Positions 17,296 to 27,743 of a stretch of DNA of 64,000 nt are shown here, one piece after another. Location: contig NZ_LUAV01000004.1 in the NCBI RefSeq assembly GCF_002078505.1, positions 1 through 64,000 of the forward strand. The letters are read 5' to 3'. Source of the DNA: Ensifer aridi (GTDB taxonomy: Bacteria; Pseudomonadota; Alphaproteobacteria; Rhizobiales; Rhizobiaceae). Made by a program: the position numbers and the translations under genes. Every line of letters starts with the position of its first letter. The first letter of the stretch is position 1. A model generated the notes under the pieces. It saw only the letters and a program-made list of their open reading frames with translations, ran no database searches and was not told the origin of the DNA.

Positions 17296-17612
17296 AGGTC
17301 CGCTGGTCAAGCTTAGCCGCCGCGTCGGTGTGGCGGGCTTATAAACAAAAGAACGGCGGATGCAAATACCTTTTGGCAAAAAAATGCGGCCGCGCTGTGT
17401 TCAACTCGTTCCGAGTTGCGGCAAAACGCGCAGGGCCGCTATGCGCTTCGTTTCGAAGGACTTGTCGTCCAAGGAGGGTAACACTGCGGCTCACGAGCCC
17501 TGTCTCAGCCTCAAAAAAGGTTTGGCGAAAAAGGGCGGCGCTGGTACAGTCGCGCCAACGCAAAATCGAGAGAGCGCCTTGAGCGGCCGCAAGGCTTCGC
17601 GCGGCGCCATGG
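17296..17612. other. Intergenic region with the tRNA-Gln promoter
   Basis: No gene. On the minus strand TTGCAT (17360-17365) and TATAAG (17338-17343) are 16 bases apart and about 45 bases before the tRNA, a plausible promoter. The rest, towards the phosphatase gene, shows no convincing ribosome site or hairpin. Confidence 0.5.
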
Positions 17613-19211
17613 TTGAGACACGTGAAAGACCCCGAACACGGCGAGGTGCCGTATGAATCCGGGGCGTCGGCAGCAGGTCGTGGCGAGGCGCGCAAGCATG
17701 CGTCGCGCGGCGGCAAGGGCAAGCGGAGGCGGCGCAAGCCCTCCGGTTCGCCGCCTGCAATTGCCAGCCGATCCGGCGAGACCGGAGAAGCAGGGCGTCC
17801 CGCAGCACTGGACGAGGCGGAGCCGGCGCGCAAGCGCAAACGGCGCCGGCGCTCGAAATCAGCAAAACCGCAGAACCAGCCCGCGGCCGCCGCTTCCGGC
17901 GGAGAGGCGCCGCTTCTCGATGCGACGGTTGCCGACAAGAAAGGTCATAAGCGCAGCAGGAAGGCGCGTCATCGGCGCGGGCTTCAGGGGCGGCCGTTGG
18001 CGTCGGCCGGTAAGGCACCTGCAACGCAGCGGCCCGGCGAATCACAGCGTCCACGTGGTGCCGAAACCGCTCCGCCGCAATCTCCACAGCAGCCGCGTTC
18101 CGAAAAGATGGGTGCTCCCTATGTGGCGCCGAGCGAGCCGCCGACGCCGCTTTACGCGGCGCTCGATCTCGGCACCAACAATTGTCGCCTCCTGGTCGCG
18201 CAGCCGACCCGCCCGGGTCAGTTCCGCGTCGTCGATGCGTTCTCCCGCATCGTCAGGCTGGGCGAGGGGCTCGGCGCGAGCGGGCGGCTCTCCGACGATG
18301 CGATGGAGCGCTCGGTCGAAGCGTTGAAGATCTGCGCCGGCAAGCTCAACACCCGCTCGATCCGCCGCCGCCGGCTGATAGCGACGGAGGCCGCGCGGTC
18401 GGCCGCCAATGGCGAGACCTTCCTGAAGCGCGTCGCCGAGGAGACCGGCCTCGAACTCGAAATCATCAATCGCGAGACCGAGGCGCGGCTCGCGGTTTCC
18501 GGCTGCTCCTCGCTCGTCGATCGTGAGACCAAGTCCGTCGTGCTCTTCGATATCGGCGGCGGCTCGTCCGAGATCGCCGTCATTCGCATTGGCGAGAACC
18601 GTTCGAGCCGGCTTGCCAATCACATTACCCATTGGACCTCGCTACCGGTCGGCGTCGTCACGCTTTCGGAGCGCCATGGCGGCGAGCACGTGACGCCTCA
18701 AAGCTTCGAGACGATGGTGCGTGAGGTCGAGGACATGCTCGCCGCCTTCGACAGCCCCTCGGTGGATGCGCTGGCCAGCGGCACCGACAGCGGCTTCCAT
18801 CTGATCGGCACGTCGGGAACCGTGACGACGCTCGCCGGCGTCCACCTCGACCTGCCGCGCTATGATCGCCGCCGTGTGGATGGGCTATGGCTCTCCGACG
18901 ACGAGGTTTCGGCGATGCAGGCGCGGCTCCTCTCCTGGGATTTCGCCGCGCGCGCCGCCAATCCCTGCATAGGGCCGGACCGGGCCGATCTGGTACTGGC
19001 GGGCTGCGCAATCCTCGAAGCGATCCGTCGCCGGTGGCCTTCGACGCGCATGCGGGTCGCCGATCGTGGTCTACGCGAGGGGCTCTTGACCGACATGATG
19101 GCAGACGATGGGGCCTGGCGCCGGGCGCGGCCGCGCCGCCACCAGCGCAGCTTCGGTCCTCCGCCGGCCGGCGAGGAGCGGCTGAAGTCCCACGAAGGAA
19201 ACAACGCATGA
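17613..19211 (+). CDS. ppx: Ppx/GppA-family exopolyphosphatase with a long basic N-terminal extension
   Basis: 532 residues from a TTG at 17613. Residues about 1-170 are low-complexity and very basic ([33 protein letters not shown]) and probably disordered. The enzyme starts at about 178 with [17 protein letters not shown], an actin-like ATPase fold, and has the second phosphate motif [12 protein letters not shown] and [10 protein letters not shown]. The catalytic part is about 350 residues, the short Ppx/GppA form that degrades polyphosphate or pppGpp. The start is uncertain because the extension has no domain to fix it; a later start would still leave the enzyme whole. It overlaps rlmE by ATGA. 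Confidence 0.88.
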   Translation: MRHVKDPEHGEVPYESGASAAGRGEARKHASRGGKGKRRRRKPSGSPPAIASRSGETGEAGRPAALDEAEPARKRKRRRRSKSAKPQNQPAAAASGGEAPLLDATVADKKGHKRSRKARHRRGLQGRPLASAGKAPATQRPGESQRPRGAETAPPQSPQQPRSEKMGAPYVAPSEPPTPLYAALDLGTNNCRLLVAQPTRPGQFRVVDAFSRIVRLGEGLGASGRLSDDAMERSVEALKICAGKLNTRSIRRRRLIATEAARSAANGETFLKRVAEETGLELEIINRETEARLAVSGCSSLVDRETKSVVLFDIGGGSSEIAVIRIGENRSSRLANHITHWTSLPVGVVTLSERHGGEHVTPQSFETMVREVEDMLAAFDSPSVDALASGTDSGFHLIGTSGTVTTLAGVHLDLPRYDRRRVDGLWLSDDEVSAMQARLLSWDFAARAANPCIGPDRADLVLAGCAILEAIRRRWPSTRMRVADRGLREGLLTDMMADDGAWRRARPRRHQRSFGPPPAGEERLKSHEGNNA

Positions 19212-19942
19212 CGAAATCCCCGATCGGCGGCAACCGTAGCGGCCGCAAGCTCGGTCAGAAGGTGAAGAAAGGCAAGCTCAAGGCTTCGTCGCGCCGTTGG
19301 CTCGAGCGCCACATCAACGATCCGTACGTGCAGCGGGCGCAGCTCGAGGGCTATCGCGCCCGGGCGGCCTTCAAGCTTCTGGAGATCGATGAGAAGCACA
19401 AGATTCTTTCCGGCGCCAAGCGGATCATCGATCTGGGTGCCGCACCCGGAAGCTGGTCGCAGATCGCGGCCAAGGTCACGAATTCGACTGACGCCGATCC
19501 GCGTGTCGCGGCCATTGATTTTCTGGAAATGGATCCGATCCCGGGCGTCAATATTCTGCAACTGGATTTCCTCGATCCGGAGGCGCCGGAAAAGCTCAAG
19601 CAGGCGATCGGCGGAGCTCCGGACATCGTCATGTCGGATATGGCGGCGCCGACGACTGGCCATCGGCAAACCGACCACTTGCGCACAATGCATCTCTGCG
19701 AAGTGGCGGCGCATTTCGCCGTCGACGTGCTCGCCGAGGGCGGACATTTCCTGGCAAAGACCTTTCAGGGCGGCACCGAGCGCGATCTGCTCAACATGCT
19801 GAAGCAGAATTTCCGTCAGGTCGTGCACGTGAAGCCGGCCTCTTCCCGTGCCGAATCGGTGGAGATGTTCCTGCTCGCCAAGGGCTTCAAAGGCAGGCAA
19901 CCGTCCGAGACCGGAGAGCCCGCGGAAGATCGAGCGGAGTAG
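19208..19942 (+). CDS. rlmE: 23S rRNA 2'-O-ribose U2552 methyltransferase
   Basis: 244 residues, FtsJ/RrmJ family, AdoMet-dependent. Basic N-terminal tail ([20 protein letters not shown]) is an rRNA-binding extension common in alphaproteobacteria. The fold follows: [12 protein letters not shown] with the first catalytic Lys, AdoMet loop [11 protein letters not shown], catalytic Asp in [11 protein letters not shown], Lys in FLAKTFQGG, Glu near the end in [14 protein letters not shown]. The KDKE tetrad is therefore complete. It is coupled to ppx by a 4-base overlap. Confidence 0.95.
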   Translation: MTKSPIGGNRSGRKLGQKVKKGKLKASSRRWLERHINDPYVQRAQLEGYRARAAFKLLEIDEKHKILSGAKRIIDLGAAPGSWSQIAAKVTNSTDADPRVAAIDFLEMDPIPGVNILQLDFLDPEAPEKLKQAIGGAPDIVMSDMAAPTTGHRQTDHLRTMHLCEVAAHFAVDVLAEGGHFLAKTFQGGTERDLLNMLKQNFRQVVHVKPASSRAESVEMFLLAKGFKGRQPSETGEPAEDRAE

Positions 19943-19946
19943 GCCG

Positions 19947-20330
19947 ATGCTGCTTTATGTGACCCTCGGCTCCAACGACCTCGAACGGGCCGGCGCGTTC
20001 TACGACAGGACGCTCGCGACGCTCGGCCTCAAACGCCGCAAGGAGGACGAGGTCGAGATCGGCTACGGCGCGGAGGGTGACTTCCGCTCCCGCCTGTGGG
20101 TCGTCACCCCGTTCAACCGCGAGGCTGCAACGATCGGCAACGGCTCGATGGTGGCGCTCGAAGCGGGTAGCCGCGCGGCGGTCGATGCGTTCTATGCCGC
20201 CGCCCTCGCCAATGGCGGTACGGATGAGGGCGCGCCGGGGCTTCGGCCGTTCCACCCGAATTTTTACGCGGCCTATGTCCGCGATCCGGACGGTAACAAG
20301 CTCTCCGCCGTCTGCGAGCGGCCGGAATAA
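19947..20330 (+). CDS. VOC/glyoxalase-like protein
   Basis: 127 residues, one glyoxalase/bleomycin-resistance domain: TLGSNDLERAGAFYDRTLATLGL at the start and FYAAYVRDPDGNKLSAVCE at the end, the family's metal-facing ends. Members are small metal-dependent lyases, dioxygenases or binding proteins; the substrate cannot be told. It begins 5 bases after rlmE and is probably read from the same transcript. It meets the MFS gene tail to tail with 6 bases between. Confidence 0.88.
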   Translation: MLLYVTLGSNDLERAGAFYDRTLATLGLKRRKEDEVEIGYGAEGDFRSRLWVVTPFNREAATIGNGSMVALEAGSRAAVDAFYAAALANGGTDEGAPGLRPFHPNFYAAYVRDPDGNKLSAVCERPE

Positions 20331-20336
20331 CTCCGT

Positions 20337-21749
20337 TTATTTTCCGGCCGTCGTCGTCTCCGCCTCCCGCATCGGCAAGCGGTGGCCGGAAACGGAAGCG
20401 CCGGCATTCTTCGCCATGGTCAAGAAGGGGATCGCCGCGAGCAGGTTGGCGGCGGCGATGATCATGAAGGCGACCTGGAAATCCTCGAGGCTGAGCGGAC
20501 CGCCGCTGATCGCGGTCTCGATTTCGAGGATCGCGCCTGCGACCGCCACTCCCAAAGCAAGGCTGATCTGCTGCAGGACGGCGCTCATCGACGTCGCCTT
20601 GCTGGCATCGGCATCTTCGATATCGGCGAAGGAAAGCGCGTTGACGCTGGTGAAGAAGAAGGAGCGGGCGAAGCCGGCGATCAGCAGGATCGTGATCATC
20701 ACCAGATAGGGCGTCGCCGGCGTGAAGAAGCCGTTGGCGAAGGTCATGACGCCGGCGATCACGGCCGCAATGATCAGCGTCGTGCGGAATCCGGCGAAGG
20801 CGAGCACACGGCGGGCGAGGAACTTGGTGGTGATGGCGCCGACCGCGCCGATGAAGGTGATGAGGCCAGACTGGAACGCGCTAAGGCCGAATCCGACTTG
20901 CAGCATCAGCGGCATCAGGAAAGGCACGGCACCGACGGAAATCCGGAAGATCGTGCCGCCGATCGAAGCAGCGCGGAAGGCGCCGTCGCGAAACAGCCGA
21001 AGATCGAGCACCGGGGCCGGATGCCGGCGCGCGTGGAAGATGTAGAGCAGCGACGCGGCGATTCCGGCGGAAACGGAGGCGATGCCGATCGCCGGCGGCA
21101 GCGCCGGCAGGCTGATGACGGAGAGACCGAAGACGACGCCGGCGGCGGCGATACCCCCGAGCAGAAAGCCGAAGATATCGAGCGGCGGCGGGCTTCGCCG
21201 CTCCATCTCCGGGAGGTAAATGCCGGAAAGCACATAGCCCGCAATGCCGGCCGGCACGTTGATCAGGAAAATCCAATGCCAGGAAAAATAGGTGGTGATG
21301 AAGCCGCCGAGCGGCGGGCCGGCAAGCGGACCGACCAGCGCCGGGATGGTGAGCAGCGCCATGGCCGAGACCAGCTCGCTACGTGGCGCGCTGCGGACGA
21401 GAACGAGGCGCGCGACCGGCGTCATCATGGCGCCGCCCATCCCCTGCAGGAAGCGTGAAAGAACGAAGGCGAGGAGGCTATCGGCGACAGCGCAGAATAC
21501 CGACCCGGCGATGAAAACCAGCATCGCGGCGCGAAAGATGCGCTTGGCGCCGAAGCGGTCCGCCATCCAGCCACTCAACGGGATGAAGATCGCGAGCGCC
21601 ACCATGTAGGAAGTCAGCGCCAGCTTCAGCGTGATCGGCCCGACGCCGATATCGCGCGCGATCGCCGGCAACGAGGTCGAAATGACCGTCGAATCCATCT
21701 GCTCCATAAACAGAGCGACGGCGAGGATCATTGGCACGATGCGATTCAT
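20337..21749 (-). CDS. MFS transporter, DHA2 (EmrB/QacA) type
   Basis: 470 residues, 13-14 hydrophobic segments. The N-terminus MILAVALFMEQMDSTVISTSLPAIARDIG is the DHA2 first helix with the conserved Asp-Ser-Thr. Motif A loop GWMADRFGAKRIF and motif C region LVGPLAGPPLGGFITTYFSWHWIFLINVPAG (core GPLAGPPLGG) are present. It would expel small toxic compounds in exchange for protons. No dedicated regulator or EmrA partner lies next to it. Confidence 0.92.
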   Translation of the reverse strand: MNRIVPMILAVALFMEQMDSTVISTSLPAIARDIGVGPITLKLALTSYMVALAIFIPLSGWMADRFGAKRIFRAAMLVFIAGSVFCAVADSLLAFVLSRFLQGMGGAMMTPVARLVLVRSAPRSELVSAMALLTIPALVGPLAGPPLGGFITTYFSWHWIFLINVPAGIAGYVLSGIYLPEMERRSPPPLDIFGFLLGGIAAAGVVFGLSVISLPALPPAIGIASVSAGIAASLLYIFHARRHPAPVLDLRLFRDGAFRAASIGGTIFRISVGAVPFLMPLMLQVGFGLSAFQSGLITFIGAVGAITTKFLARRVLAFAGFRTTLIIAAVIAGVMTFANGFFTPATPYLVMITILLIAGFARSFFFTSVNALSFADIEDADASKATSMSAVLQQISLALGVAVAGAILEIETAISGGPLSLEDFQVAFMIIAAANLLAAIPFLTMAKNAGASVSGHRLPMREAETTTAGK

Positions 21750-21927
21750 GAAAAGGCCTTGGGGCTGTAGCGGTCGCGCGGGTAAAGGCTTCCGATGGCT
21801 TTGTAAGGGCCAAACCGGAGATTGCAGATCAAAAGCGTGTGATCCGGGCTGTCCTTTTCTGTCAAGGCGCTACTTCTCGCCTGTCATGTCTGGCGCGCGG
21901 GCAGCGCCAAATCAGCAGGAGGGAATC

Positions 21928-22911
21928 GTGACGGCATTTTCATTAAAGCGGCGAACCTTGTTCGCAGCAGGGGCGGGCGCTTTGGCGGCGCCGAGCCTGC
22001 TGGCGGGTCTTGTGAATGCTCAGGAGAGTGCGGACAAAGACGTCATGGCCAACGGTGCGGATTTCAAGACGTTGAAGCTCGGAAGCTTCAAAGTGACGGT
22101 GATCAGCGACGGCACGCGCGCCTCGGACAATCCGCACGAGACCTACGGTACCAATCAGCCAGCAGACGCGGTCACCGCGCTGCTCGAGCAGAATTTCCTG
22201 CCGACCGCCGGGTTCATCAATGGCTTTTCCCCGGTTCTGGTCGATACCGGATCGGACGTCGTGCTGTTTGATACAGGGCTCGGTGAGGGTGGCCGGGACG
22301 CGGGAACGGGCAAGCTCGCTCACGGTATCCGGGCCGCCGGCTACACGCCCGAGCAGGTTTCGGTGGTCGTGATCACCCATATGCATGGCGATCACATCGG
22401 CGGCCTGATGGAGGCTGGCAAGCCGGCCTTTGCCAATGCACGCTATGTGACGGGGAAGGTCGAATTCGATTTCTGGAAGGACCCTGCCCGCGTCGGGACG
22501 CCTGCCGAAAACGGACACAAGGCGGTGCTTCAGAAAGTCGTGCCGCTGGCCGAGAAGACGACTTTCATCGCCGACGGTGCCGAGGTCGTGCCTGGCATCA
22601 CGGCCGTTGCCGCTTTCGGGCACTCCCCGGGGCACATGATCTACCGGCTCGATTCGGATGGGCAGGCGCTCATCCTCACGGCGGACACGGCCAACCACTA
22701 TGTCCTGTCGCTGCAGCGGCCGGATTGGGAGGTCCGCTTCGACATGGACAAGTCAGCGGCGAGCGCGACCAGAAAGAAGGTCTTCGACATGATCGCGACG
22801 GATCGGCTGCCCTTCGTCGGCTATCACATGCCGTTCCCCGCTGTTGGTTTCGTCGAGCGGCAGGATCAGGGCTACCGTTTCGTGCCGGCGACCTACCAAT
22901 TCGACATCTGA
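21928..22911 (+). CDS. Exported metallo-beta-lactamase-fold hydrolase
   Basis: 327 residues from a GTG with AGGAGGGA 4 bases before it. The N-terminus has a twin-arginine leader (SLKRRTLFAAGAGALAAPSLLAG) ending near NAQ, so the protein is probably folded in the cytoplasm and exported by Tat. The di-zinc site is complete: THMHGDHIGG, a later His in GHSPGHMIY, Asp in LTADTANHY and the last His in GYHMPF. Lactonases such as AiiA-like proteins and other hydrolases share this fold; the substrate is not determined. It is followed by small hairpins and a RIME repeat. Confidence 0.9.
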   Translation: MTAFSLKRRTLFAAGAGALAAPSLLAGLVNAQESADKDVMANGADFKTLKLGSFKVTVISDGTRASDNPHETYGTNQPADAVTALLEQNFLPTAGFINGFSPVLVDTGSDVVLFDTGLGEGGRDAGTGKLAHGIRAAGYTPEQVSVVVITHMHGDHIGGLMEAGKPAFANARYVTGKVEFDFWKDPARVGTPAENGHKAVLQKVVPLAEKTTFIADGAEVVPGITAVAAFGHSPGHMIYRLDSDGQALILTADTANHYVLSLQRPDWEVRFDMDKSAASATRKKVFDMIATDRLPFVGYHMPFPAVGFVERQDQGYRFVPATYQFDI

Positions 22912-22918
22912 AAGTCCT

Positions 22919-22967
22919 TTGTTGCTCTGCAACAACATTTTAGCACGGCCCGGGAGATTTCCGGGCC
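22919..22967 (+). terminator. Two short hairpins after the metallo-hydrolase gene
   Basis: TTGTTGC-TCT-GCAACAA (22919-22935) followed by CATTTT resembles a weak intrinsic terminator. GGCCCGG...CCGGGCC (22947-22967) follows directly and touches the RIME repeat. Confidence 0.45.
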
Positions 22968-23065
22968 TACAGCGCCGCGCGTCTTCAGACGCGCCAAGGT
23001 CGCTGCAGCACTTTGAGTTGCTGCATGTTTCTTGAATCGGCTACGATTCAAGAAACATGCAGTAG
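22967..23065. repeat. RIME-type intergenic mosaic repeat, copy 2
   Basis: About 99 bases with the same block order as 2192-2298: CTACAGCGCCGCGCGTC, AGACGCG, AAGGTCGCTG, AGCACTTTGA, TTGCTGCATGTTT, then AAACATGCAGTAG. The terminal arms CTGCATGTTTCTTGAATC and GATTCAAGAAACATGCAG pair over 18 bases. It lies between the metallo-hydrolase gene and guaB. Confidence 0.75.
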
Positions 23066-23081
23066 CCTATTTTCATTCTGA

Positions 23082-24695
<1,614 letters not shown>

Positions 24696-24794
24696 AATAT
24701 CTCCTTCGGTACGCCGGTCAGGGTTCAAAGCGCTACAGCGCCCTTCCTACCGCATGGCCGGTCACGCAGTTTTGTAAGTCTTTGTAAGTCTGTG

Positions 24795-24831
24795 ACCGCC
24801 CGCTGGCTTATCTTGTCGGCGGGCGGTTTTT
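24795..24831 (+). terminator. Intrinsic terminator after guaB
   Basis: ACCGCCCGC (24795-24803) and GCGGGCGGT (24819-24827) form a perfect 9-bp stem with a 15-base loop, then TTTT and TCG. A short direct repeat, TTTGTAAGTC twice, stands just before it. Confidence 0.85.
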
Positions 24832-24983
24832 CGTTCATCGGCCGCCGAAACCAGGCCCAGAGCATTTGCAGCCAGGTGGAATCACCTGACATCGCACAAA
24901 TGCGGCAAATACAAAGGGATAGAGCGGGCGCGCGAACGCGTGTGAGCGCATCCCGCTCCAGGAAACAGCCGAAGGAGGCCGTC

Positions 24984-25859
24984 ATGGACAAGCCTGTGAT
25001 CACCCAGGCGATGATCGATGCGTATGACGAATATACCCATTTGACCCTCGATCGCCGCCGCTTCATGGAAAGGCTGACGGCGCTTGCCGGTTCAGCTGCC
25101 GCTGCCGCGGCAATCGCGCCGATGCTGGCCGCCAACAGCGCCAAGGCCGAAATCGTTGCGGCGACCGACGAGCGGATCAAGGGAGAGGACATCACCTATC
25201 CCGGTGCCGACGGCGACATGAAGGGGTACCTGGTTCGGCCGGCCAACGCGACCGGCAAGCTTCCGGCCGTGATCGTCATCCATGAGAATCGCGGTCTCAA
25301 TTCGCACATCAGGGACGTTGCGCGTCGCGTGGCGCTTGAAGGCTTCGTGGCACTTGCTCCCGATTTCCTCTCGCCCGATGGCGGTACTCCGAGCGACGAG
25401 GACAAGGCACGCGAGATGATCAGCGCACTCGATCAGGCCGAGACGAGCGAGAATGCGGTCGCAACCGTCACGTACCTGAACGGACACGCGGAAAGCACAG
25501 GCAATGTCGGCGCCATCGGCTTCTGCTGGGGCGGTGGTCTCGTCAACCGGCTTGCCGTGAACTCGCCGGACCTGAAGGCCGGCGTCGCCTATTACGGCTC
25601 CCAGCCGAAGGCCGAGGACGTGCCGAAGATCAGGGCGGCGTTGCTTCTGCACTACGCAGGGCTGGACGAGCGCATCAATGCCGGCATTGAAGATTATCGG
25701 AAGGCGCTGACGGAGAGCGGCAAGGACTTCACGATCCACGTCTACGAGGGCGCCAATCACGCTTTCAATAACGACACGTCGGCGGCTCGCTACAACAAGG
25801 AGGCGGCCGACCTCGCCTGGCAGCGTACGGTCGAGTTCCTGATGGCGAAGCTCGCGTGA
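24984..25859 (+). CDS. Dienelactone hydrolase-family protein with twin-arginine leader
   Basis: 291 residues, alpha/beta hydrolase. An N-terminal LDRRRFMERLTALAGSAAAAAAI segment is a Tat-type leader placed after about 20 hydrophilic residues. The catalytic triad of carboxymethylenebutenolidases fits: Cys181 in GAIGFCWGGG, Asp in YAGLDERINAG, His in EGANHAFNND; IHENRGLNSHI is the oxyanion region with the family Glu. Start at 24984 has GAAGGAGG upstream. Substrate and true location are inferred. It converges on the LysR gene. Confidence 0.9.
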   Translation: MDKPVITQAMIDAYDEYTHLTLDRRRFMERLTALAGSAAAAAAIAPMLAANSAKAEIVAATDERIKGEDITYPGADGDMKGYLVRPANATGKLPAVIVIHENRGLNSHIRDVARRVALEGFVALAPDFLSPDGGTPSDEDKAREMISALDQAETSENAVATVTYLNGHAESTGNVGAIGFCWGGGLVNRLAVNSPDLKAGVAYYGSQPKAEDVPKIRAALLLHYAGLDERINAGIEDYRKALTESGKDFTIHVYEGANHAFNNDTSAARYNKEAADLAWQRTVEFLMAKLA

Positions 25860-25928
25860 CACCGATCGGAGTGCAGCGAAAATCGGTGCCTCGGCCGAGG
25901 CGTGCCTCTTCGTTCGGCTGCTAAGTCG

Positions 25929-26894
25929 TCACCAGCCGGGCAGCATGTGGCTCTGCCTGAGGCGCGGATAACGCGGGAAGCCCTTGATATCATTGTCGAG
26001 ATCGTCGTTGACGGCGATCGGCGTGATGTTGTCGAGGCAGGCCGTGATATGGTTGGTGATGGCGTTCGACAGCGACGGCGAGAGGCCGGGGCGCTTCATG
26101 ATACCGATCTGCACCGGTGCGAGCGCCGGAAATCCGTCCGCCAGAGTGAGAACCTTCATGCCGGGGCGCAGCGCCGATTCCGGCAGCACCGACACGGCCA
26201 TGCCGGCCAGTACCGCCGCGGCGACGACCGTCGACGACCAGCTCGTGAACAATATCTGGTATTCCCTGCCGGTCGCATCGAGCGCGGCGCAGGCCGCCTG
26301 CCGCCACAGACAGTCACGGCGTCCGACGGCAAGCGGGATCGGCGCGTTTTCGGGGAGCGGATGGTTGATCGAACTCACCCAGCAGAGCGGCTCGGTGCGC
26401 ACGACGTCCGAGGCGCGCGCCCGCGGATTGTGGGTTACCAGCGCAATGTCGAGATCGCCCTTGGCCATCTTCTCGGCGAGATCGGCCGAAGGCTCGCAGA
26501 CGATGTAGAGCTCGACGTTCGGATGCGTCTTGGCGAAACGCACGATGATTTCGGGCATGTAGCGATCGGCATAGTCGTCCGGCGTGCCGATCCGAAGCGT
26601 GCCCTCGAGCCGGTTGTCGTCGAAGGACGCAATCGCCTCGTTATTGAGGCGGATCATCCGGCGGGCGAAATTCAGGAGCCTGTCGCCCTCGACGGTCAGC
26701 CGGTTACCTCGGCCGTCCTTCATGAAAAGCGCTTTGCCGATGCGCTCTTCCAGGCGGCGCATCTGCATCGAAACGGCGGATTGCGTCTTGAAAACGCGGT
26801 CGGCGGCCTTGGTGAAGCTGCCGGTGTCTGCAATGGCGACGAAAGTTTGCAACTGATCGATATCGAGCGGTGCGGACATGGCCGGAATACCCAT
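25929..26894 (-). CDS. LysR-family transcriptional regulator (divergent from DUF1127 gene)
   Basis: 321 residues. N-terminal winged helix LDIDQLQTFVAIADTGSFTKAAD with recognition helix TQSAVSMQMRRLEERIG, then an effector-binding domain containing four Cys (YIVCEP, EPLCWV, GRRDCLW, AACAAL) that might be redox- or metal-sensitive. It is divergent from a DUF1127 gene, echoing the VtlR/LsrB group of Rhizobiales LysR proteins that control DUF1127 genes and sRNAs; whether it is that orthologue I cannot say. Start may be the second ATG at 26879 (MSAPLDID). An inverted repeat sits in the 193-base gap. Confidence 0.9.
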   Translation of the reverse strand: MGIPAMSAPLDIDQLQTFVAIADTGSFTKAADRVFKTQSAVSMQMRRLEERIGKALFMKDGRGNRLTVEGDRLLNFARRMIRLNNEAIASFDDNRLEGTLRIGTPDDYADRYMPEIIVRFAKTHPNVELYIVCEPSADLAEKMAKGDLDIALVTHNPRARASDVVRTEPLCWVSSINHPLPENAPIPLAVGRRDCLWRQAACAALDATGREYQILFTSWSSTVVAAAVLAGMAVSVLPESALRPGMKVLTLADGFPALAPVQIGIMKRPGLSPSLSNAITNHITACLDNITPIAVNDDLDNDIKGFPRYPRLRQSHMLPGW

Positions 26895-26946
26895 AAGATT
26901 GTTTGATGAATATCATTAAAAACATTCGTTGGACTGATCAATAAGG

Positions 26947-26970
26947 ATTTGCGATTGATAAGTCGCAAAT
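26947..26970. promoter_or_regulatory. Inverted repeat between LysR and DUF1127 genes
   Basis: ATTTGCGA (26947-26954) and TCGCAAAT (26963-26970) are perfect arms around TTGATAAG. It is a possible binding site for the LysR protein, controlling one or both divergent genes. Confidence 0.5.
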
Positions 26971-27087
26971 TACATCGATCCCTCGGCGCCTTCCCAGCCG
27001 ATCTGCCAAATCGTTTCCGCCTGCCCCTGCGTAGACCTCCCCGCAGGGGACAGGTCTCTTCGTGCCTGAGAAAAAAGGAGTTCCGTC

Positions 27088-27384
27088 ATGCGCACGACCC
27101 CACACGCCCTCGGTCTAGACCTCGTCGCTGGCAAGCCGTCGCTTGCCTCCCGCACGGCAGGCGTAGTCGGCGTGCTGACGGCTGTCTGGCGCCTGTACCG
27201 AAACCGCTGCCAAATCGCTCGCCTGCACGATCTCGACGACCGTCAGCTCCTCGACATGGGGTTGAAACGCGAAGATCTGCAGGAGGCCCTGACCTCGTCC
27301 TTCTTCGACAATCCGGGAAGCTACCTGACGCGGGCCTCGCGAAACCGGGTGAACCTCTTCTATAGGGGTGTTCGCCACGATTGA
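27088..27384 (+). CDS. DUF1127 small protein
   Basis: 98 residues. The DUF1127 (YjiS-like) core is residues about 30-68: VLTAVWRLYRNRCQIARLHDLDDRQLLDMGLKREDL in family form (core LHDLDDRQLLDMGL). The C-terminus is basic (SRNRVNLFYRGVRHD). Arg-rich DUF1127 proteins of alphaproteobacteria include CcaF1 of Rhodobacter, an RNA-binding protein whose transcript is processed to sRNAs, and small proteins needed for fucose use and virulence in Brucella. AAAAAAGGAG precedes the ATG. The strongly structured region that follows it is described separately. Confidence 0.88.
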   Translation: MRTTPHALGLDLVAGKPSLASRTAGVVGVLTAVWRLYRNRCQIARLHDLDDRQLLDMGLKREDLQEALTSSFFDNPGSYLTRASRNRVNLFYRGVRHD

Positions 27385-27392
27385 TTATCCCC

Positions 27393-27585
27393 ATGGCGCA
27401 TCCCGCCGCCTCGGATGCGCCATTTGCGGCATGATCCTGCGCGAGGTTGCCGCCGTTGCGCAGATCATGCCGCAAAGTTCCAGTTACGGTGTGTAAGTTG
27501 CGCCGAACAGTTCCCCGCAGGGTATGAGCCAATAGACCCTGCTGCTTGCCCGGTACATGCCAAGACATGTACCGGGCTTTTTTTT
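27393..27585 (+). ncRNA. Candidate structured RNA or 3' UTR after DUF1127
   Basis: Four consecutive hairpins begin 9 bases after the DUF1127 stop. (1) ATGGCGCATCC / GGATGCGCCAT, 27393-27423, 11 bp perfect, loop CGCCGCCTC. (2) TTTGCGGCATGATC-C-TGCGC / GCGCAGATCATGCCGCAAA, 27423-27476, 19 bp with one bulged C. (3) GCAGGGT / ACCCTGC, 27517-27542. (4) the terminator at 27548-27585. It may be a processed 3' UTR or an independent sRNA. The GCATGATC...GATCATGC core of hairpin 2 resembles a common rhizobial intergenic palindrome, so a repeat origin is possible. Confidence 0.5.
27548..27585 (+). terminator. Strong intrinsic terminator
   Basis: GCCCGGTACATG (27548-27559) and CATGTACCGGGC (27566-27577) form a perfect 12-bp stem with loop CCAAGA, followed by eight T. 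It is about 165 bases beyond the DUF1127 stop, so a transcript clearly ends here. Confidence 0.92.
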
Positions 27586-27619
27586 ATGCGTGGTGCCCGG
27601 TAAACGTTGTGCTGAATGT

Positions 27620-27724
27620 GCCCTCATCTGCCTGCCGGCACCTTCTCCCCGCAGGCGGGGAGAAGGGACTCGCGACGCTCGCTCAAGCCCGCCCGCCTGC
27701 GGGGGAGAGCTGGGGTGAGGGGCA
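27620..27724. repeat. Dispersed rhizobial repeat (GGGGAGAAGG type), copy 1
   Basis: Begins GCCCTCATCTGCCTGCCGGC, contains CTTCTCCCCGC-AGGCGGGGAGAAG as an inverted pair, and ends GGGGTGAGGGG. The copy at 41217-41318 has the same ends and order. It lies between the terminator and the end of the next leftward gene. Confidence 0.7.
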
Positions 27725-27743
27725 AAACAGCGCTGCGTGAAGT

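Noticed and set aside
24731..24745. Short match GCTACAGCGCCC to the RIME start
   Set aside because: Only about 12 bases agree and the rest of the element is absent.
27385..27590. CcsR-type sRNA with CUCCUCCC loops
   Set aside because: The loops seen are different (CGCCGCCTC, CCAAGA), so only a general comparison with CcsR is justified.
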